Below are positions 6,412 through 13,899 of a DNA stretch of 24,401 nt, piece after piece (within the stretch, counting starts at the first letter, position 1; each line of letters begins with the position of its first letter). The notes beneath the pieces are model-generated. The model saw only the letters and a program-made list of their open reading frames with translations. It did no database searches and had not been told where the DNA came from. Position numbers and translations under genes: made by a program. Source of the DNA: Bacteroidota bacterium (lineage in GTDB: Bacteria; Bacteroidota; Bacteroidia; Chitinophagales; Chitinophagaceae). The DNA lies in NCBI GenBank assembly GCA_023429985.1, contig JAEZCV010000034.1:1-24401 (forward strand), written 5' to 3'.

Positions 6412-8580
6412 TTAGGACTGTTTAAGATAAGTTTCAATTTCGCCAATGGCAAACAGGCATTTTTTTTCTATGAAGGAAAAGTCTGCAGCAAAATGATCAT
6501 CTTTCCCTGCCCTTGCATTTTTTTCTATCCTGTCGAGAAGCGGTATCAATTCATCGGCCAGGCCAACATAGCCAACTGTAGATTTCATGCTGTGTGCAAT
6601 ATTTCCGGCGGCAGGAAAATCCTTTTCAAGCAATGCCTTCTTTAAGGTTTCCAGTTCTTCGGGAACCTGTATAACAAACTGCTTCAGAATCTGGTTCTCA
6701 AAAGCATGATCTCTGCCGGAGAGTTCGTGCAGGTAATTAAGGTTCAGATGCCTGAAAACAGGTGCAGGAGGATCGGAAGGCTGTTGTGCATGGCGAGCAA
6801 TAATATTATATAAAACTGTTTCCTTGATAGGTTTTGAAACATAGTCGTTCATACCCATCTGAAGGCATTTTTCCTTTTCCCCCATCATGGCATGCGCCGT
6901 CATGGCAATAATGGGAATATCATTTTTCAATTCATTACGGATAATTGCTGTTGCCGTATATCCATCCATCACAGGCATTTGAATATCCATTAAAATGATT
7001 GAGTATTTATCTTTTTTTAATTCTTCAATAGCCTTAGCACCATTTTCAACAATCTTACAGTCAATGGCCCAACTCTTCATCAAATGCTCGATCAGTTGCT
7101 GGTTCATTAGATTGTCCTCGGCTATCAGTGCCTTTATTTTTTGCAATGATACTGGTTCCGATTCGGCCGCCATTGCCTCCTGGTATAATTTATCAATATC
7201 AGGAACTTTGTAGTTCAGCTCTATCATGAATTCGGTACCTTTTCCCGGTTCACTTTTCAAGCCAATCTTTCCCTGCTGTAGATCCACAAGTTGTTTAACA
7301 ATTGCAAGACCAAGACCTGTACCACCAAACCTTCGCGTGGTAGCTGCTTCTGCCTGCTGGAACCGTTCAAATATGGCAGCCTGTTTTTCGGGTGCTATAC
7401 CAATTCCGGTATCACTAACGGAAATGCATATCCTAACGTCATCATTTTTGGCTTTCAGTAAATTCACGCGAACGGTTATCATTCCCTGCTCGGTAAATTT
7501 TACGGAATTGCTTACAAGGTTAACCAGTATCTGGGTAAGGCGTACGGCATCACCTTGAAGTATATCAGGTACATCATTATCTATGTTCACTTTAAAATCA
7601 AGATCCTTTTCCGTCATTTTTTCTGTAAACATGGCACCCACCGAACCAATCAGGCTTTGCAGGCTGAACCTGATCTCTTCAAGTTGCATCATTCCCGCCT
7701 CTATTTTCGACAGGTCGAGGATGTCGTTAACAAGAGCGAGCAGGTTTTCCCCTGCAGAATGTATGTTTTGAACGTATTCTCTTTGCTGATCGTTGAGTTG
7801 TGTGCGCCGCAGGATGTTGGTGAAACCAAGGATAGAATTCATGGGGGTCCTGATCTCGTGGCTCATATTGGCGAGGAATTGCTCCTTCATATCGGCCACT
7901 TCGCGGTTTCTTTTATCCGACTCGTTCAAAAGCCTGATGATCTTTTGCTGCTGCCTGCCCTGGTTCAAAACATACCAGAATGCCAGCACCACGGCAAACA
8001 AAGCTATTATGGTAACAATTACACCCCAAAGCCTGGCATTACTGCCCGTGGTTTCATAAGAAGCGGTTATTCCTGCAAGCCTTGCCTGCCGGATGCTATC
8101 GAGCTGATTTATACTTGAAATAATACTATCGCGGATAAGCTGACCTTTATTTGAGCTGATGATTTCTTCGGCTGCTATTTTGCCTTCGGAAAAAAATGCG
8201 GTTACAATGGAGCGGCTGAACCTTGTTTTAGTGACCATCAGCCGCCTGAGGCCTTCAACAAGTTTCTCCGGCACCTGCCTGGTAAACCTTTGGTCGAGAA
8301 ATCCCAGGCTGGTATCAATGCTATTGATCTTTAATTCGATATTAGTAAGAAGCTCATCATTTTCTGTGATCACCGCGCCCCGGATGTCGCTTTCAACGAT
8401 TAGGATATCAGTTTCGAGCTTCCGAAGTTCGTTTTGAACACTGAGGTGCTGAAGCAGGTTTTTATTGCCCTGTATCAGGCGGTTGATATTGTAGCCTGAA
8501 ACAACCTGAAGAAAAACTATAAAAAGTACTCCCAGCAGGAATAACCATAAAACCCAGTATCTATATTCCGGTTTGAGCAT
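6412..8580 (-). CDS. Hybrid sensor histidine kinase with receiver and HPt domains
   Basis: A 722-residue membrane sensor kinase with an internal phosphorelay. Order: membrane helix 1 (about 10-28); a periplasmic helical sensor region (about 30-183, reminiscent of CHASE3 or four-helix-bundle sensors); membrane helix 2 (about 185-206); HisKA with phospho-acceptor His241 in NMSHEIRTPMN; ATPase domain with N-box (Asn354, Asn358), DTGIGI (about 390-395) and GGTGLGLAI (about 419-427); receiver domain with Asp532 in ILMDIQMPVMDG and Lys583; HPt domain with His663 in IAHSMKS. His-Asp-His is thus complete and the last phosphate goes to a separate regulator. The start ATG at 8580 gives a normal N-terminal helix. 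It is 35 nt downstream of a small membrane-protein ORF. The signal sensed cannot be read from the sequence. Confidence 0.95.
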   Translation of the reverse strand: MLKPEYRYWVLWLFLLGVLFIVFLQVVSGYNINRLIQGNKNLLQHLSVQNELRKLETDILIVESDIRGAVITENDELLTNIELKINSIDTSLGFLDQRFTRQVPEKLVEGLRRLMVTKTRFSRSIVTAFFSEGKIAAEEIISSNKGQLIRDSIISSINQLDSIRQARLAGITASYETTGSNARLWGVIVTIIALFAVVLAFWYVLNQGRQQQKIIRLLNESDKRNREVADMKEQFLANMSHEIRTPMNSILGFTNILRRTQLNDQQREYVQNIHSAGENLLALVNDILDLSKIEAGMMQLEEIRFSLQSLIGSVGAMFTEKMTEKDLDFKVNIDNDVPDILQGDAVRLTQILVNLVSNSVKFTEQGMITVRVNLLKAKNDDVRICISVSDTGIGIAPEKQAAIFERFQQAEAATTRRFGGTGLGLAIVKQLVDLQQGKIGLKSEPGKGTEFMIELNYKVPDIDKLYQEAMAAESEPVSLQKIKALIAEDNLMNQQLIEHLMKSWAIDCKIVENGAKAIEELKKDKYSIILMDIQMPVMDGYTATAIIRNELKNDIPIIAMTAHAMMGEKEKCLQMGMNDYVSKPIKETVLYNIIARHAQQPSDPPAPVFRHLNLNYLHELSGRDHAFENQILKQFVIQVPEELETLKKALLEKDFPAAGNIAHSMKSTVGYVGLADELIPLLDRIEKNARAGKDDHFAADFSFIEKKCLFAIGEIETYLKQS

Positions 8581-8615
8581 TTATATGCTACCGAAGTTAG
8601 AAAAAAAGAGGTTGT

Positions 8616-8804
8616 TTAAGAATGTTTTGTGTTGATAATGTTTCTTTTAGCAAACCTGAACACACCAATTATTGAAATTAAAATAAGAAGGGAAGAAGGA
8701 ACCAGCACCGCGGCCCTCTTCAAACTAAACATTTCGGTAAAGAAATAATGCGATCCAAGGATCAGGAGGGAAATGAAGAATATGAAAATCAAAAATTTTT
8801 TCAT
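8616..8804 (-). CDS. Small two-helix membrane protein, hypothetical (62 aa)
   Basis: The frame starts with MKKFLIFIFFISLLIL, contains a second hydrophobic stretch (about residues 32-50) and ends with a basic tail, so two membrane helices are likely. It lies 35 nt before the histidine kinase, same strand, and may be co-transcribed with it. The odd point is that its ATG directly follows the T-run of a strong terminator hairpin on the same strand (8805-8837), leaving no room for a conventional leader; it may be expressed only by readthrough or from a promoter hidden there. I do not recognise the family. It could be a spurious frame, though the hydrophobic pattern is protein-like. Confidence 0.5.
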   Translation of the reverse strand: MKKFLIFIFFISLLILGSHYFFTEMFSLKRAAVLVPSSLLILISIIGVFRFAKRNIINTKHS

Positions 8805-8837
8805 AAAAAAAAGAAGGAGGCTGCGGGAACAGCCTCC
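8805..8837 (-). terminator. Strong intrinsic terminator or attenuator, minus strand
   Basis: On the minus strand GGAGGCTG (8837-8830) pairs with CAGCCTCC (8823-8816) around a 6-nt loop and is followed by TTCTTTTTTTT. It ends whatever is transcribed from 8935 leftward and abuts the start codon of the 62-residue ORF. Confidence 0.8.
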
Positions 8838-8932
8838 CTAGTTAGTTTGTTATGGCAGCAATTCGAATCAATCGTTTTGGTTGCGACCGTCAGAGAATAG
8901 CGAGGTTAAAGCGATTAAGTATTAACCTGGCA
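8838..8932 (-). ncRNA. Candidate small RNA between two terminators
   Basis: Between the lytTR terminator (8931-8957) and the terminator at 8805-8837 lie about 95 nt with no ORF. The sequence can form a hairpin from AGGTTAA and TTAACCT (8903-8909 with 8922-8928). TATTTTTG on the minus strand (8940-8933) matches TAnnTTTG exactly but is also the T-run of the upstream terminator, so it is ambiguous as a promoter. A short RNA ending at the strong hairpin would be about 115-125 nt. The alternative is an attenuated leader of the downstream small ORF. Confidence 0.3.
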
Positions 8933-8957
8933 CAAAAATAAGCCCCCTGAAGGGGCT
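8931..8957 (-). terminator. Intrinsic terminator after the LytTR regulator
   Basis: On the minus strand AGCCCC (8957-8952) pairs with GGGGCT (8946-8941) and is followed by TATTTTTG. It lies about 65 nt after the lytTR stop at 9023. Confidence 0.75.
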
Positions 8958-9022
8958 GTGTTAGTGTCTTTAGTTTAAACTAGACCATGCCTCGATGAAA
9001 ATCAAAAAAATTACGTTGAAAT

Positions 9023-9718
9023 TTAAAGCAGGTTCAAACGCTTACTAAGGTTAGATTTATGGGTATCCGCCACCGGGATACTGGTTTTACCAATGCTGAT
9101 GGTGCCCTCCTGTATATAATCTATCTTATTGATTGCCACGATATAACTGCGGTGTACACGCAGGAACTTCGTTGTAGGGAGCTTTTCTTCAATACTTTTT
9201 AAAGTAGCGTGAACCACATGAAATTTCTGGGAAGTATGCACTTTTACATAATCGCCCATAGCCTCCAGGAAAAGAATATCATCTATACTGATCCTTTTTA
9301 ATATGCCATTATCTTTTACAAATACAAAACCCTGCTCTTCTACCTTTACTTCCTCTTTATTACTTTCTATGGTTTCCAGGGCACGGTCAATTGCCTGTTT
9401 GAACCTTGGCTGGGCAATGGGCTTTACAAGGTAATCTACAACGTTCAATTCAAAGGCCTCTGCAGCATAATCGGTTTTAGATGTTGTGAAAATAATAAGA
9501 GGGCGTTTATTTCCCAGTTTCCTCGTCAGTTCAATCCCCGACATACCGGGCATTTCAATATCCAGCAATACAAGATCAATGGGCAGGGAATTCAATGCGT
9601 CCAGTGCCTCTGCTGCATCGCTGCACTCTTTTACAAGTTCCAGGGAAGGGTTCTGAGCAATTAACTGCGTCAGGGCCATGCGGGCCATCTTGTTATCATC
9701 TACCAGAATACATTTCAT
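9023..9718 (-). CDS. LytTR-family response regulator
   Basis: A 231-residue DNA-binding response regulator. The receiver domain (about 1-120) begins MKCILVDDNKMAR, has the phospho-acceptor Asp53 in LVLLDIEMPGMSG, a Thr-containing FTTSKTDYA strand, and the conserved Lys in DYLVKPI at about 105. The C-terminal LytTR domain (about 128-229) carries the usual DILFLEAMGDYVKVHT and FLRVHRSYIVAI stretches. The frame extends upstream to a TTG at 9742, but ATG 9718 starts directly on the receiver fold and is preferred. Regulators of this type usually work with LytS-like kinases; the hybrid kinase nearby is a different class, so pairing is only a guess. An inverted repeat lies 45-60 bp upstream. Confidence 0.94.
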   Translation of the reverse strand: MKCILVDDNKMARMALTQLIAQNPSLELVKECSDAAEALDALNSLPIDLVLLDIEMPGMSGIELTRKLGNKRPLIIFTTSKTDYAAEAFELNVVDYLVKPIAQPRFKQAIDRALETIESNKEEVKVEEQGFVFVKDNGILKRISIDDILFLEAMGDYVKVHTSQKFHVVHATLKSIEEKLPTTKFLRVHRSYIVAINKIDYIQEGTISIGKTSIPVADTHKSNLSKRLNLL

Positions 9719-9762
9719 AGTCAGAGTTCTCTTTATTTCCAAAAAGAAAATACTATATAATC

Positions 9763-9778
9763 ATGCCAGCTATGGCAT
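9763..9778. repeat. Short inverted repeat upstream of the LytTR regulator
   Basis: ATGCCA and TGGCAT form a perfect 6-bp inverted repeat around a 4-nt spacer. On the minus strand T-rich sequence follows, so it may be a weak terminator for the GH31 gene; it could also be an operator for the regulator gene. The sequence does not decide between these. Confidence 0.35.
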
Positions 9779-9817
9779 ATTCAGCCAAATTTAAGTTCAT
9801 AATCAATAGAATGTCAA

Positions 9818-12160
9818 TCATTTCCAATAAATCCTTAACCGCACATCCTTCTCCTCAAGGTCAATTGGAATTGTATAACCCTTACCCATAAACGTGTCAT
9901 TTACCACAAAAGCAAAGTGCCCGGCCTCCGTTCCATTTATTTCGGCACGAACCGGCGTTGCCGCAGAGGAGGGCAGGAAGAGAAATAACTTCCTCTTTTT
10001 CATTTTTACAGCATTCTTCACGGATATCAATATTTCTGTTTCATTTTTATCCGGTAGTGCCGAAAAAGCAAGCAGTTCGAATTTGTTTTCCGATAATGTA
10101 TTTTTCGAATGTCCATCATCGTTAAACCACCGATAGGTTGATGAACGTTCCGAAGGAACATACACTACCAATAGGGAATCGGCAGAATAAAATGAAGTAT
10201 TTGCGGGCGGGGAAAATGCGTAAGAAAGCGGGATAAAACTTCCTTCCCTAGCCAGCAAAGGAAATGTTTCCAGCGAAACCGAATCTACATACCATTTCTT
10301 TCCTTCCAGCGTTTTACCATTCAGCAAATGATACCATCTTCCTGCAGGCAAATAATATTTACGCAACTTCTCCTGCTTTTGTAAAACGGGTGCAACAAGT
10401 AAATTCTCTCCCCACATGTACTGGTCTTCCAGTTTTGAGGCCACTGTATCATTATCGAAATGATAATACATAGGAGCCATCAAAGGCTCCGCATGAGCAG
10501 CCTGCAGGTAGCTAAGGTTATAATTGTAAGATAGAAAATGATAACGCATTTTTATAGCTGCCGCTGCTGCTTCGCGATATTTTCCATCCATTAGTGCTGC
10601 TTCACTTGGAAAACTAAATGCCAGGGTATCCACCTCATAAAGTGCGGTACCATGAGGCCGGAAAATAGGAGTAAAAGCTGCGAACTGCAGCCATCTTACA
10701 TATAGCTCCTGGTCGCCATCGCCACCTGCAAAACCGCCGGCATCGCTGTGCACATAGGGCACGCCACTCATAGCCATTCCCAATAACAAAGGCAGTTGCG
10801 ACCGGTAACCACTCCAGCTCCTGCTTACATCTCCCGTCCAGGGAAAAATTGAAAAGCGCTGGCTTCCTGCAAAACCACTGCGGTTCAGGCTGAATAATCT
10901 TTTGCTGGGATAATATTTTTCAAAATTCTCATACAGCATTTTCGTCCAGGCATGACCGTAAAGATTATGTACTTCACCGGCCGCAAATAATCGTTTATGA
11001 CCAAAATCGGAAAGATCGTGGTACATATCTTCCGGATGCTTTTCGGGTTCGCCCAGGTCTCCCCACCAGGCCTCAACGCCTATGTTCATTTGCTTTTTAT
11101 AAAAATTCCAAAACCAGTTTCGGGCATCCTTACGAAAAATATCTATCAATCCTCCTTTACCAAAATAGAAATCCTGCAGATAATAGGGCTTATTTAAACT
11201 GTCGGTTGCCAGGTAAGGAAGTGAGGATTTGTAATTAGAAGATCTTTCAACAAAAAAAGGTTCCGTAACCAAAATGGACTGCACGCCTTTGTTCTTATAA
11301 TTTTTGATCATCGCTGGCGGGTTTGGCCATTTCTTCCTGTTCACCCATTCAAGATTGCCCATGGTATTTTTGATGCTGTCGCCAAACCAGAAAAGATCAT
11401 AAATGATAGCATCAACAGGAATATGGTACTGCTGCATTTTGTTATAAATGGAATTAACCTGTGCTTCACTGGTATATCCAAAGCGGCTCATTAAATTTCC
11501 CATAGCCCATCGGGGAGGAAGGGGCTGTGTTCCGGTAAGTGTGTGGTAAGATTTTAAAATTTCCCTGGCATTCCCGAAAATCACATATACATTCAGCTCG
11601 CCCGATGAAGCACCATATTGCAGAAGGTTTGCATTCTTTTTCCCAATATCAAGATAGCTTTTGGAAGGATTATCGAAAAATAAACCATAGCCCAATGATG
11701 AAGTAATAAAGGGAACGGAATAATTGAGATTGTCGGCGCCTTCGCTATAGCCATACCAGGGATTGTTATACAGGTTTAATTTAAATCCCCTGCGGTCAAG
11801 TGAAATAGCTCTTTCACCAGCACCGTAAATCTTTTCATTTTGTTGAAGTGGAAAATGAAAACCCCTGAAACCATCCTCAGAAAAATATGAAGAAATGATC
11901 TTTTTATTATTGATGATCACCGATGCATCCTGAACTTCTATGCTTCCATTCTTTAAAAAATCAAATGGTTGCTTTATAACTGCATCGCTTAATAACTCGT
12001 AATGCTTATACCCGGCAGGAAGGAAAATGATTTTATAAATATTGGAGTCATATTGATAAATATGGTAAGAACCTCCCTTCACTGAAAAGGACATAGGTTG
12101 CTGGCCCTGAACTTTAAAAGTGCAAATCAGGGCAAGGATGCATGTAAGTAATTTTGGCAT
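9818..12160 (-). CDS. Exported glycoside hydrolase family 31 enzyme (alpha-glucosidase-like)
   Basis: A 780-residue retaining alpha-glycosidase. A signal peptide (residues 1-20, ending VQGQ) sends it to the periplasm or cell surface. Domain order: N-terminal beta-sandwich (about 22-210), a (beta/alpha)8 barrel (about 215-560) and C-terminal beta domains. The GH31 nucleophile motif is WWGDLGEPE with Asp368; the acid/base is Asp444 in FPWTGDVSRSW; YVHSDAGGFAGG (about 469-480) is the usual substrate-pocket segment. Substrate (starch, sucrose-type or xyloside-linked sugars) cannot be told from this. No SusC/SusD pair flanks it, so it is not in a classic polysaccharide locus. It is divergent from adenine deaminase, 64 bp between starts; GATATTTG ends 4 nt before the ATG. 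Confidence 0.93.
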   Translation of the reverse strand: MPKLLTCILALICTFKVQGQQPMSFSVKGGSYHIYQYDSNIYKIIFLPAGYKHYELLSDAVIKQPFDFLKNGSIEVQDASVIINNKKIISSYFSEDGFRGFHFPLQQNEKIYGAGERAISLDRRGFKLNLYNNPWYGYSEGADNLNYSVPFITSSLGYGLFFDNPSKSYLDIGKKNANLLQYGASSGELNVYVIFGNAREILKSYHTLTGTQPLPPRWAMGNLMSRFGYTSEAQVNSIYNKMQQYHIPVDAIIYDLFWFGDSIKNTMGNLEWVNRKKWPNPPAMIKNYKNKGVQSILVTEPFFVERSSNYKSSLPYLATDSLNKPYYLQDFYFGKGGLIDIFRKDARNWFWNFYKKQMNIGVEAWWGDLGEPEKHPEDMYHDLSDFGHKRLFAAGEVHNLYGHAWTKMLYENFEKYYPSKRLFSLNRSGFAGSQRFSIFPWTGDVSRSWSGYRSQLPLLLGMAMSGVPYVHSDAGGFAGGDGDQELYVRWLQFAAFTPIFRPHGTALYEVDTLAFSFPSEAALMDGKYREAAAAAIKMRYHFLSYNYNLSYLQAAHAEPLMAPMYYHFDNDTVASKLEDQYMWGENLLVAPVLQKQEKLRKYYLPAGRWYHLLNGKTLEGKKWYVDSVSLETFPLLAREGSFIPLSYAFSPPANTSFYSADSLLVVYVPSERSSTYRWFNDDGHSKNTLSENKFELLAFSALPDKNETEILISVKNAVKMKKRKLFLFLPSSAATPVRAEINGTEAGHFAFVVNDTFMGKGYTIPIDLEEKDVRLRIYWK

Positions 12161-12164
12161 AATT

Positions 12165-12172
12165 CAAATATC
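12165..12172 (-). promoter_or_regulatory. Candidate -7 element directly before the GH31 gene
   Basis: GATATTTG on the minus strand differs from TAnnTTTG at one fixed position and ends 4 nt before the ATG, the same placement seen before trmD, upp and engB. Confidence 0.3.
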
Positions 12173-12212
12173 GTTAAACCTTTAAAATAGCAGCGGGAAG
12201 GATTTTTATTGA

Positions 12213-12220
12213 TAGCTTTA
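12213..12220 (+). promoter_or_regulatory. Candidate -7 element directly before ade
   Basis: TAGCTTTA differs from TAnnTTTG at one fixed position and ends 4 nt before the ade ATG. No -33 TTTG is seen at the expected distance. Confidence 0.3.
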
Positions 12221-12224
12221 ATTT

Positions 12225-13868
12225 ATGAATCAAAGTCTAAAGGTGAGTGGTCGCCTGGTTGATATATTTAGCAAAGAGATCTACCCTGCTACAATAATTG
12301 TTGAAGATGACAGGATCGTAAGAATTGAAAGGATAGAAGCCGCGGATGAGGGTCTCCCCTATTTAATACCGGGTTTAATTGATGCACATATTCATATAGA
12401 AAGTTCCATGCTTGTTCCTTCGGAATTTGCAAGGCTGGCCGTTGTACATGGAACCGTAGCCACCGTAAGCGATCCACATGAAATTGCCAATGTTTGCGGG
12501 GTTGAAGGTGTTGAATTCATGATTGAAAATGGAAAAACGGTACCGTTTAAATTCTATTTCGGGGCACCCAGTTGTGTTCCTGCCACCAGCTTCGAAACTG
12601 CAGGTGCAGTAATCAATTCAGATGATATTGAAAGAATGTTGATGCGAGATGACATACTATACCTGAGCGAAATGATGAACTTTCCTGGTGTACTGAATAA
12701 TGATCCTGAGGTAATGAAGAAAATTAAAGCTGCTAAAAAATACAACAAACCTGTTGACGGCCATGCGCCGGGGTTAAGAGGAAGCAATGCAAAAAAATAT
12801 ATTGATGCAGGCATATCTACCGATCATGAATGTTTTACAAAAGAAGAAGCCCTTGAAAAACTTCAGTATGGCATGAAGATCATCATAAGGGAAGGAAGTG
12901 CAGCTAAAAACTTTGATGCCCTTGCAGATCTCTTACACGAACACTGGGAACACATGATGTTTTGCAGTGACGATAAACATCCCGACAGCTTAGTGGCAGA
13001 CCACATAAATGCTTTATGCGCACGCAGTGTAGCCCGCGGGATTGACGTTTTTAAAGTGCTTATTGCTGCCTGTAAAAACCCTGTTGAACATTATAAATTA
13101 AAATGCGGATTGCTAAGAGTAAACGACTTTGCCGATTTTGTTTTGGTGAAAGACCTTAAAAATTTTGAAGTGCTGGCAACTTATATTAGTGGAAAAAAAG
13201 TTGCTGAAAATGGAAAATCGTTTATAGCACCCTTAAAATCCAAACAGCTTGTAAATAATTTTAACTGCAAGGAAAAAATACCGGCAGATTTTCAATTTAA
13301 GATCAATTCATCCAGTCAAACATTAGCGGTGATTGAAGTGCTGGACGGCCAGCTGATCACCAATAAAATTGAACTTGAAATACCAAAGAATGACGGATGC
13401 TATCAAAGCGATCCGGAAAATGATGTACTGAAAATAGTAGTAGTGAACCGTTACCAGGATGCGCCCATTGCAAAAGGCTTTATCAAAGGATTTGGATTAA
13501 AATCCGGGGCCATAGCATCTTCTGTTGCACACGATTCGCACAATATTGTAGCTGTTGGAACAGATGATGAAAGCATTTGCATTGCCGTGAACCGGGTGAT
13601 TAAAGAAAAAGGAGGAGTAAGCTGGAAAGACCGGGAAAATGAAATGGTACTGCCATTACCTGTGGCAGGCCTCATGAGTACGGGTGATGGCTATGAAATT
13701 GCGGAAAAATACAAGGCAATTGACAAGGCGGCAAAATCATCCGGATCAAGGCTGGCCTCACCATTTATGTCCTTATCTTTTATGGCTTTACTGGTAATTC
13801 CTCACCTCAAGCTCAGTGATCTTGGGATGTTCGATGGCGACAGTTTTAAAATCATCAGCCAGCCCTGA
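12225..13868 (+). CDS. ade: Adenine deaminase
   Basis: Converts adenine to hypoxanthine and ammonia in purine salvage; cytoplasmic metal enzyme of the amidohydrolase superfamily. The 547-residue length fits the bacterial AdeC/Ade family (about 550-590). Visible signatures are the metal-binding PGLIDAHIHIESSM (His55, His57), the conserved SDPHEIANVCG (about 82-92), VDGHAPGL (about 177-184), STDHECFTKEEA (about 198-209), and the family-specific C-terminal stretch SSVAHDSHNIVAVGTDD. It is divergent from the GH31 gene and convergent with the amidohydrolase fusion. The 3' end of the coding sequence forms one arm of a shared hairpin terminator. Confidence 0.96.
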   Translation: MNQSLKVSGRLVDIFSKEIYPATIIVEDDRIVRIERIEAADEGLPYLIPGLIDAHIHIESSMLVPSEFARLAVVHGTVATVSDPHEIANVCGVEGVEFMIENGKTVPFKFYFGAPSCVPATSFETAGAVINSDDIERMLMRDDILYLSEMMNFPGVLNNDPEVMKKIKAAKKYNKPVDGHAPGLRGSNAKKYIDAGISTDHECFTKEEALEKLQYGMKIIIREGSAAKNFDALADLLHEHWEHMMFCSDDKHPDSLVADHINALCARSVARGIDVFKVLIAACKNPVEHYKLKCGLLRVNDFADFVLVKDLKNFEVLATYISGKKVAENGKSFIAPLKSKQLVNNFNCKEKIPADFQFKINSSSQTLAVIEVLDGQLITNKIELEIPKNDGCYQSDPENDVLKIVVVNRYQDAPIAKGFIKGFGLKSGAIASSVAHDSHNIVAVGTDDESICIAVNRVIKEKGGVSWKDRENEMVLPLPVAGLMSTGDGYEIAEKYKAIDKAAKSSGSRLASPFMSLSFMALLVIPHLKLSDLGMFDGDSFKIISQP

Positions 13869-13893
13869 GAGGATTGGCTGATGATAGTTTTTG
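13851..13893. terminator. Bidirectional terminator between ade and the amidohydrolase fusion
   Basis: ATCATCAGCCA (13851-13861) pairs perfectly with TGGCTGATGAT (13875-13885) around a 13-nt loop. TTTTT follows on the plus strand and TTTT on the minus strand. The ade stop codon (13866-13868) lies in the loop, so the left arm is ade coding sequence. Confidence 0.8.
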
Positions 13894-13899
13894 GAAGAA

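Noticed and set aside
7555..8118. 187-codon plus-strand ORF opposite the histidine kinase
   Set aside because: It is antisense to the HisKA and membrane region of a clearly real gene, with no recognisable domain and biased composition.
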